Source: Eubacterium_G segne
Lineage (GTDB): Bacteria > Bacillota > Clostridia > Lachnospirales > Lachnospiraceae
Length of the DNA stretch: 64,000 nt
NCBI RefSeq assembly: GCF_014287775.1
Contig: NZ_JACOOZ010000003.1
Span: forward strand, 62,001 to 126,000
Direction: 5' to 3'
Shown: positions 58,413-64,000 of the stretch, one piece after another
How positions within the stretch are numbered: the stretch's first letter is position 1
How the letters are laid out: each line of letters opens with the position of its first letter
Translations under genes and position numbers: made by a program
The notes under the pieces: generated by a model
The model's database searches: none
What the model was told of the DNA's origin: nothing
Seen by the model: the letters and a program-made list of their open reading frames with translations, nothing else

Positions 58413-59228
58413 ATGAGTTTAAAATTAATCACAACGGAAACATTCAATAATTTACCATGTAACTTCTACAGAAATACAAATGATGACATACTTCTTACAA
58501 GAGAACAAATTGGGCAAGCATTGGAATATGCTAATCCACAGAAAGCAATTGATAATATTCACTCTAAACATAGAGATAGGCTAAATGAATTATCAGTTAC
58601 CACCAAACTAAGGGCTACTGACGGAAAATGTTATAACACAATGCTTTATACAGAGCGAGGAATAATGGAAATATGCCGTTGGTCTCGACAAAGAAACGCT
58701 AACCTCTTCATGGATTGGGTATGGGATATTGTGGAAAATTATAGACACAATAACTTTAATACAACTCCAAATATGCAACCATTAGTAGATAACTTGACTA
58801 CTCTCACTTCTACTTTGTTGCAAATGCAACAAGATATAAACATATTAAAAGAAGAATCTACAAAGAAAGCAATTCCTGAGAAGAAATATTCACGTTGGAA
58901 AACAAAAATATTTGAAAAACTAAGAGTTTTAATGGATTTCGTAAATAGTAACTCTAATGAAGAATTAAAATTATCAGATATTATTCATTTAGTAATACAA
59001 GAAACAGAAGATACATATGACATTGAAGTTAATGATTATGTACAAATGTATAAACAGGAATTTGGATTGGAAACAAATCCTTATGCAATAGATGTTATTA
59101 ATTATTATAAAGATATAAAAGATATGTTTGATTGTACTCTTCTATCATTAATGAATAGATTTAATCTTCAGGTAGAACCAAATCAAAAAAGAGAAAATAT
59201 ATTTGATGTATTAGCAGCAAATATATAA
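58413..59228 (+). CDS. BRO-N domain antirepressor-like protein
   Basis: A 271-residue protein. Residues 1-95 form a BRO-N domain (LPCNFYRNTNDDILLTREQI, GQALEYANPQKAIDNIHSKH, YTERGIMEICRWSRQ). The C-terminal 150 residues are helical and unassigned. Phage BRO-N proteins act as antirepressors or DNA binders. AAAAGGAGAAAATCTT precedes the ATG; an AGAGAATA copy is at 58359-58366. Confidence 0.8.
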   Translation: MSLKLITTETFNNLPCNFYRNTNDDILLTREQIGQALEYANPQKAIDNIHSKHRDRLNELSVTTKLRATDGKCYNTMLYTERGIMEICRWSRQRNANLFMDWVWDIVENYRHNNFNTTPNMQPLVDNLTTLTSTLLQMQQDINILKEESTKKAIPEKKYSRWKTKIFEKLRVLMDFVNSNSNEELKLSDIIHLVIQETEDTYDIEVNDYVQMYKQEFGLETNPYAIDVINYYKDIKDMFDCTLLSLMNRFNLQVEPNQKRENIFDVLAANI

Positions 59229-59418
59229 CTATTGATGAAATGGATGGAGAATAATATAAATGAAAAATAAAACAACTTATTGAATCAACCAACAACAATC
59301 AATTAAAAAATTAAAGAGTAAATGGGCGTTAGACCATTTACGAAGTTATTATACTTTTTTATATATTTATGCTTTTTTATATTACTCTTTATGCTTTTAT
59401 ACTATATACCTACTTTTT

Positions 59419-59509
59419 GGGAAAATTTTCACACAGAATTATATACCCCTTTGGGAAAATTTTCACACAAACTTAATGATAGCACTAAATTTTTGGGAAA
59501 ATTTTCACA
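59419..59509. repeat. iterons
   Basis: Three exact copies of GGGAAAATTTTCACA at 59419-59433, 59453-59467 and 59495-59509, spaced 34 and 42 bases apart. GAAAATTTTC is itself a palindrome. Directly in front of an initiator-like gene, they look like binding sites for that protein. Confidence 0.65.
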
Positions 59510-59520
59510 TAGAATTTTTA

Positions 59521-60348
59521 ATGAAAGGAGCGATTGAAATAGACACTTATATTTACTTATCTGAAAAAGATAAACAAATAACCTCTGTTGGCTTTTCTAA
59601 AAAAGAAATTAAAAACCACAAAGGTATTTCAGGTCTTAAATATTATCTCATTATTTTATATTTAAGAAAACATGTGCAAACATTTGGACAAATTACACTC
59701 ACACTCAATGATTTATTACAGGAATTTGGTTATTCTACAAAGACAAATAATAAATCTATTTATTCTGATTTTAGAGAAATCATTAAAACTGAAATTATAA
59801 ATAAAGGATATGCAAGTTGTAATAAAGATATATTTATTATTAAACCAAATGATTTATTCCATCTTCAAATGTCTTATGAAAACAATATTTTCTTCACAGA
59901 AGATAATTTTGTGCAGATTACTATTTTTGAATATGAAAATATTTGTTCCATTTCATCTAAAATAAATAAATCTGTTTTATTAGGCATTTATCTTTATATA
60001 AAACAGTTTATTATGGACTATTCAGGAGATATTACACCTGCTAAAATTTCTTTTCCGTCAAAATTGCAAATTGCAAAAGGACTAGATATTTCAGTTCAAA
60101 CTGTCGAAAGCGGATTACTTGTATTGGAATCCAATAAATTAATTTATATACGTAGAGATATGTTTGTTGAGAACAAAAAAGAAGAAGGTATATATGTTCC
60201 TACACGAAATGTATATGCTCTTGATCCAAAAGAACTGGAAGGTAAATCTGTATTAATTGAATTAGAAAGAATATATGGAAAGAGAATATATAATAAGGAA
60301 GATGTACCTGGTGAAATAAGATATTTAACAAAGTCGAAAGGAGAATAG
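59521..60348 (+). CDS. replication-initiator-like protein (winged-helix type)
   Basis: A 275-residue protein with ISGLKYYLIILYLRKHVQTF, TLNDLLQEFGYSTKTNNKSI and ISVQTVESGLLVLESNKLIY, the patterns of small plasmid/phage initiators or winged-helix replication proteins. The ATG at 59521 lacks a ribosome site; AAAGGAG lies inside the frame, eight bases before ATA (59539), giving M-D-T-Y-I-Y-L-S-E-K. Iterons lie just upstream. Initiator function is inferred. Confidence 0.55.
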   Translation: MKGAIEIDTYIYLSEKDKQITSVGFSKKEIKNHKGISGLKYYLIILYLRKHVQTFGQITLTLNDLLQEFGYSTKTNNKSIYSDFREIIKTEIINKGYASCNKDIFIIKPNDLFHLQMSYENNIFFTEDNFVQITIFEYENICSISSKINKSVLLGIYLYIKQFIMDYSGDITPAKISFPSKLQIAKGLDISVQTVESGLLVLESNKLIYIRRDMFVENKKEEGIYVPTRNVYALDPKELEGKSVLIELERIYGKRIYNKEDVPGEIRYLTKSKGE

Positions 60349-60350
60349 GA

Positions 60351-61388
60351 TTGAACTTTACAAGTGGTAGACATTTAGCAAATTACATATTAAAAATTTT
60401 TAAAAATAACGAGATAAATATTCCTGATGAATGTGTTGAAGACATTAAAGATTTATCAAAAATATTTACATATATAGAAAATCTTCCAAAAAATGTCAAG
60501 AATATTCTTGACCTATCAAATGAATATTACAATTGGATTGTATTATCACAAAACGGAAAATATCAAGATTTATCTTCTATTTCCAAGGAAGGAAATGCAA
60601 ATATTACAAAATTTACTAATAATCCTTCGATTATTTCTTTTAATGAGGTATTTGAATCATTTGGATTGAATATGTCGTATGATTCATATTATTTACATCA
60701 AAAACCTAAACAAGATGATATTTATTACCCACATCATTTTAAGATATTGGAAGGTACTCACAAAATGGCAAAATGGAATATTACATTTTATGATAAACCA
60801 ATAATTCCTAAAGAAGAAAATTTTGGATGTTATTTCATCTATGATAATAATGATCAGCTAGTTTATATTGGCAAAAGCAACATTCATCTTCTTGAACGTG
60901 CTTGCGAGTCTGCGAGAGAAAGAACAAATGGTAACTTTTCAAGAATAGAATTATATCCGATGAAAACACAAGCTGATACAAATATATATGAATTATATTA
61001 TATTGCACAATATGATCCAAAATACAATTCTGATTGTCGTTGCTTAGATAAACCTTCATTTATACTTCCAAAACAATTTCCAAAATATTCAGTTAATAGA
61101 GTTGGCACAGAAACATTTAATGTTGAACAAATATCTGTAAATCCAAAATATATTCCAGTTGAGGAATATTGGGAGAATCCACAAAAATATTATCTACAAC
61201 TTGGTGAAAAAATTAATATGGAACATTTTTATCAATTTCATTCTCAGAATAAATATGGATTTATAAATGTTGAAGAATTTAGAAAACGTGTCACCGAGTT
61301 GCAAAATCAAGGTTATTTAACTTATGTATATAAGGATATAGGAAATTGTTTTAGACAATTCTCAAATTCTCAACCAAGCAGAGAATAA
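60351..61388 (+). CDS. GIY-YIG-domain protein
   Basis: A 345-residue protein with a GIY-YIG nuclease core near residues 160-235: FGCYFIYDNNDQLVYIGKSN, LLERACESARERTNG and later YELYYIAQYDPKYN. TTG start with AAAGGAG seven bases before it, overlapping the previous stop. It could be a homing or repair endonuclease, or a restriction-like enzyme. The N-terminal 150 residues are unassigned. Confidence 0.72.
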   Translation: MNFTSGRHLANYILKIFKNNEINIPDECVEDIKDLSKIFTYIENLPKNVKNILDLSNEYYNWIVLSQNGKYQDLSSISKEGNANITKFTNNPSIISFNEVFESFGLNMSYDSYYLHQKPKQDDIYYPHHFKILEGTHKMAKWNITFYDKPIIPKEENFGCYFIYDNNDQLVYIGKSNIHLLERACESARERTNGNFSRIELYPMKTQADTNIYELYYIAQYDPKYNSDCRCLDKPSFILPKQFPKYSVNRVGTETFNVEQISVNPKYIPVEEYWENPQKYYLQLGEKINMEHFYQFHSQNKYGFINVEEFRKRVTELQNQGYLTYVYKDIGNCFRQFSNSQPSRE

Positions 61389-61487
61389 TAATATGTAATC
61401 ATCTACTACTTCTACAATCTCATCATCTTCACTTCGAAAAAAATTTACAAAAAATAAAAATTAAATATAGAAAGGAAATTAAAAAAC

Positions 61488-62051
61488 TTGAAAAGACTTG
61501 AAAATAATAGACATAACAATTTTGGAGGAATTATTGATATAAACGATTTCTCAACAAATACACCAAACAAAAAGAGAATAAATAATCAGATAGAAGCTGA
61601 ATTACTTCAGAATGTTTTATTGAAAAAGAAAAAAGAAAAAGAAATGGAGGAAAAATATAAACAAATGACACTTGAAGAATTAAAAGAAATGAGAATTATT
61701 TCAAATACTAACGGAAGACCCTCTTCTAATCTTACTAATGACAAATGGCAAAAAGAATTTAATGTAAGAAAGCTGTTTATTAAGCCTTATCCTGCCAATA
61801 TTAAAAAATTAACAGGAAAATATTCCAAGGAATCTGGAATGTGGAACGAAGAAACACAAGGTACGTATTGTGGTTGTACTAATTGGCAATCTTATTGTTC
61901 ATTTATTAATGATATATTATCAAATATTCGAAGTGGACAAGTTGACTATTGTTATTACATATATCAAATCGAAGAACTTCTTAAATTTCATTATAACAAT
62001 TTAAAGACAAAATATTGTGACGGTTATTGGAAAGTGTGGTTAGAAAAGTAA
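61488..62051 (+). CDS. hypothetical protein, 187 aa
   Basis: A TTG start with GAAAGGAAATTAAAAAAC before it. Charged coiled coil near residues 45-75 (LLKKKKEKEMEEKYKQMTLE), then MRIISNTNGRPSSNLTNDKW and CYIYQIEELLKFHYN. Its stop overlaps no gene but the next start is one base away. The role is unknown. Confidence 0.55.
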   Translation: MKRLENNRHNNFGGIIDINDFSTNTPNKKRINNQIEAELLQNVLLKKKKEKEMEEKYKQMTLEELKEMRIISNTNGRPSSNLTNDKWQKEFNVRKLFIKPYPANIKKLTGKYSKESGMWNEETQGTYCGCTNWQSYCSFINDILSNIRSGQVDYCYYIYQIEELLKFHYNNLKTKYCDGYWKVWLEK

Positions 62052-62052
62052 T

Positions 62053-62274
62053 ATGTGTGAAATATGTCATCAAATACCGTGCGTACCGGGTTGTCCCAAC
62101 TATGAACGACCACATAAAACTAGTAACCGCTGCCATTTTTGTAATGATTATATCTGCGTTGGCGATGATTATGTTGTTAATTGGCTTGGAATGACAGCCC
62201 ATTATCAATGTATGTCTACCACCAAAGATGAACTTGAATGGTTGGGTTATGAAGTTAAAACTATGGATGAATAA
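62053..62274 (+). CDS. zinc-binding protein, 73 aa
   Basis: MCEICHQIPCVPGCPNYERP and RCHFCNDYICVGDDYVVNWL, with cysteine pairs plus a later HYQC: probably one or two zinc sites. Starts at the stop of the previous gene. The function is unknown. Confidence 0.62.
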   Translation: MCEICHQIPCVPGCPNYERPHKTSNRCHFCNDYICVGDDYVVNWLGMTAHYQCMSTTKDELEWLGYEVKTMDE

Positions 62275-62310
62275 TGTGTCGTTTTTGAAAAATGTAGAAA
62301 GGAATTAATC

Positions 62311-62631
62311 ATGTATTGTTTTCAAAAGAAAGATGGAACTATTAAGAAACGTTATAAAGAAACTTTAAAATATATCACTACTTCAAGAATTAGACATAGT
62401 AAGATTACTTGTGGAAATACTGAAGAAGTTGTCGATGAATATGATTGTTATGCCACTATTCCAAAGAAATTTACAGAATCCAGTAAAACATCTGTTATTA
62501 AAAAGATCAATGAAATTTGTATGGAATTTAGTTGTCAATATAAAATTTGGTACAGTCACGATGATATTCAAATTGAATTTAACGGTGATAATGTTGAATT
62601 CATGTTAAATAAAATAAAAAAATACTTATAA
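62311..62631 (+). CDS. hypothetical protein, 106 aa
   Basis: A soluble protein with beta-rich pattern (CFQKKDGTIKKRYKETLKYI; YATIPKKFTESSKTSVIKKI). AGAAAGGAATTAATC precedes the ATG. It is directly upstream of the polymerase-like gene. The family is unknown. Confidence 0.52.
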   Translation: MYCFQKKDGTIKKRYKETLKYITTSRIRHSKITCGNTEEVVDEYDCYATIPKKFTESSKTSVIKKINEICMEFSCQYKIWYSHDDIQIEFNGDNVEFMLNKIKKYL

Positions 62632-62655
62632 AAGCATAACATAAAAGGAGGATAT

Positions 62656-64000
62656 ATGGCTGGTATTAGCGTACCTCAATACGAAATTTTTAAAATTGGA
62701 ACAAATAAATTAAAATATTCTAATTGGGATTTACAGATTACAGAAAAGGAAGCCTTTAAATATCAAGAATTAATTTCATTGTTTCAAGGAAGACATTTCT
62801 TGATTATGGCAAATAAAATATTACATAAGAATATAAATGAAATAGATTTTTCAAAAATTTTTATTCAAATCGTAATAGATAGAAAAACAGATTTTACAAG
62901 AGCAACTGGTAAAAAAGGTATAACTGTTAATGGAATAAACTATAGACGTTTTGTTGGAACAACAGGAGGATTGAAAAATAATACTCTTCTCTTTTGTAAT
63001 TCACAATATATAGACAAGTTAAATGAACTATGTGAATGTAAAAGAAACCCAAAAGTAAAATTAGTGCCAGCAAAATATGAAGCATACAAAGCATTAACAT
63101 GTTCAGCTTCACAACCAATTTGTGATCCGCATGGGATTTTAGTTGTAAAAGATTGTATTACACAATATTTTGCAGATGTTATATCACTTGACGATAGCGA
63201 TGGTTCAAAAGAACCAACAAGAGAATTTATTAAAAATAAACCTCTTGAAAATAATGTATCAGACGGTTTTAATCTTTGTACTATTCAATATATGCAGCGG
63301 GTAACTGAATCGTTAGGTCTTGATTATATTCCTGGTGGTGTATGTTTAAGAAATGCATGGCTCAAAGGAATGCTCTATCCGTTTCCTATTTATGAATTTA
63401 TTGAAAAATATAATAATGGAAATTATATGATTGAAGATATTTGGGGTAATATTCAAGATATTCGTCAATGTGAGATGATTATTACAGAATCTTCTCTCAA
63501 ATTATGGGGGGCGTATGATAACATTGAGCAATATGTGAATGCATATAAGGAATGTGGATACGGATTTTCCGTAACAAAAATTTCACCACATGTTCTTGAG
63601 GAACAGAGAGAATTGAATTACCAGTATCTTCAGTCGTATGAATTTACAGATGAAGATATTGAGGAGTTGTGTGCGCCAACGATCAAATATCTAAAAGATG
63701 CGATGTGTGGTGACTACTCTTCTACTATTAAGTTTCTTGGAATCAATGAAAACACAGATGTAAATTCATGGCAACATGCTTTATATACAAGTGAATATAT
63801 GTTAGGAGATCCATATGTAATAGATTCAGTACATAGATACATCAAAAAGAAAATGAATGATGCAAAAATCGGCAAATTATTTGTAAACGGTAATTATCAG
63901 ATCGCAAGTGGTGATCCATTTGCTCTTATGCAATCTATTTGTGGATTGAAAGTTACTGGTTTATTAAAAGCAAATGAGTGTTATTCTAAATTCTGGATTG
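62656..64000 (+). CDS. YonO/RdRP-like phage RNA polymerase, N-terminal part (partial)
   Basis: AAAGGAGGATAT-ATG, then an uninterrupted frame to the window edge (448 codons). The visible part matches the QDE-1/YonO superfamily by pattern: FVGTTGGLKNNTLLFC, EAYKALTCSASQPICDPHGI, VSDGFNLCT and GGVCLRNAWLKGM followed by FPIYEF. NGNYQIASGDPFALMQSIC is also seen in unannotated large proteins of Clostridia phages. In YonO and RdRP-like enzymes the catalytic DxDGD motif lies later, beyond the window, so activity cannot be confirmed here. It would make phage-specific transcripts. Confidence 0.6.
   Translation, partial: MAGISVPQYEIFKIGTNKLKYSNWDLQITEKEAFKYQELISLFQGRHFLIMANKILHKNINEIDFSKIFIQIVIDRKTDFTRATGKKGITVNGINYRRFVGTTGGLKNNTLLFCNSQYIDKLNELCECKRNPKVKLVPAKYEAYKALTCSASQPICDPHGILVVKDCITQYFADVISLDDSDGSKEPTREFIKNKPLENNVSDGFNLCTIQYMQRVTESLGLDYIPGGVCLRNAWLKGMLYPFPIYEFIEKYNNGNYMIEDIWGNIQDIRQCEMIITESSLKLWGAYDNIEQYVNAYKECGYGFSVTKISPHVLEEQRELNYQYLQSYEFTDEDIEELCAPTIKYLKDAMCGDYSSTIKFLGINENTDVNSWQHALYTSEYMLGDPYVIDSVHRYIKKKMNDAKIGKLFVNGNYQIASGDPFALMQSICGLKVTGLLKANECYSKFWI

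Noticed and set aside
59322..59537. Rightward 71-residue frame with a membrane-like start
   Set aside because: It reads through all three iterons, its repeated WENFH/GKFSH residues are just the repeats translated, and no good ribosome site precedes it.

Overview
The window is AT-rich DNA (about one third GC by eye) with AGGAGG/AGGTGA ribosome sites, sigma-A type promoters and a Bacillota-type LexA box. It carries a phage-type replication and recombination module, a tyrosine integrase, toxin-antitoxin pairs, many tiny cargo genes and no host housekeeping or virion genes. The best reading is part of a large temperate phage or phage-plasmid of a Clostridia (Lachnospiraceae-like) host. The host is inferred; nothing in the window names it.

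Layout. Almost everything left of about 55.8 kb is transcribed leftwards, and almost everything right of it rightwards. 0-8 kb holds the replication/recombination operon: DnaE-type polymerase with a PHP domain (cut by the window edge), RecJ-like DHH exonuclease, TOPRIM primase, DnaB-like helicase, a zinc-finger protein, a Sak4-like ATPase and an acidic-tailed protein that may bind single-stranded DNA. 8-36 kb is a long accessory arm: three DNA methyltransferases, a radical SAM enzyme, a PAPS-reductase-like PP-loop enzyme, a two-gene RNA-repair cassette (kinase-HD end-healing enzyme plus Rnl5-like ligase), a lipoprotein, a 687-residue protein of unknown function, tRNA-Gln and many small unknown genes. 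36-41 kb is a control block: DUF262-like protein, sigma-70-like factor, a LexA-box promoter facing an antisense RNA, MazF toxin, Cro/CI-type regulator and integrase. 42-55 kb holds more small genes, a PemK/RelB-type toxin-antitoxin pair and an RHH regulator. 55.2-57.4 kb is a gene-poor divergent hub with repeats, operators and a structured RNA candidate, and is the likely origin/switch region. 57.4-64 kb runs rightwards: DUF3825 protein, BRO-N antirepressor, iterons with a replication-initiator-like gene, a GIY-YIG protein, small genes, and the start of a protein resembling YonO / RdRP-like phage RNA polymerases.

Unusual layers. Four TnpB genes of two subfamilies sit in the window without any TnpA. 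A short CRISPR-like array with type II-like repeats abuts one of them. Two short motifs recur in the intergenic DNA. One is ARGAGAATA, co-directional with transcription on both arms. The other is a fixed-spacing imperfect palindrome GAAA-N6-TTTC, found about 24 times on the left arm only. Several genes have a strong Shine-Dalgarno placed for an AUA or AUU start codon. Together with the possible phage RNA polymerase, the sigma-like factor and the SOS/antisense block, this points to an elaborate regulatory system of the element's own.
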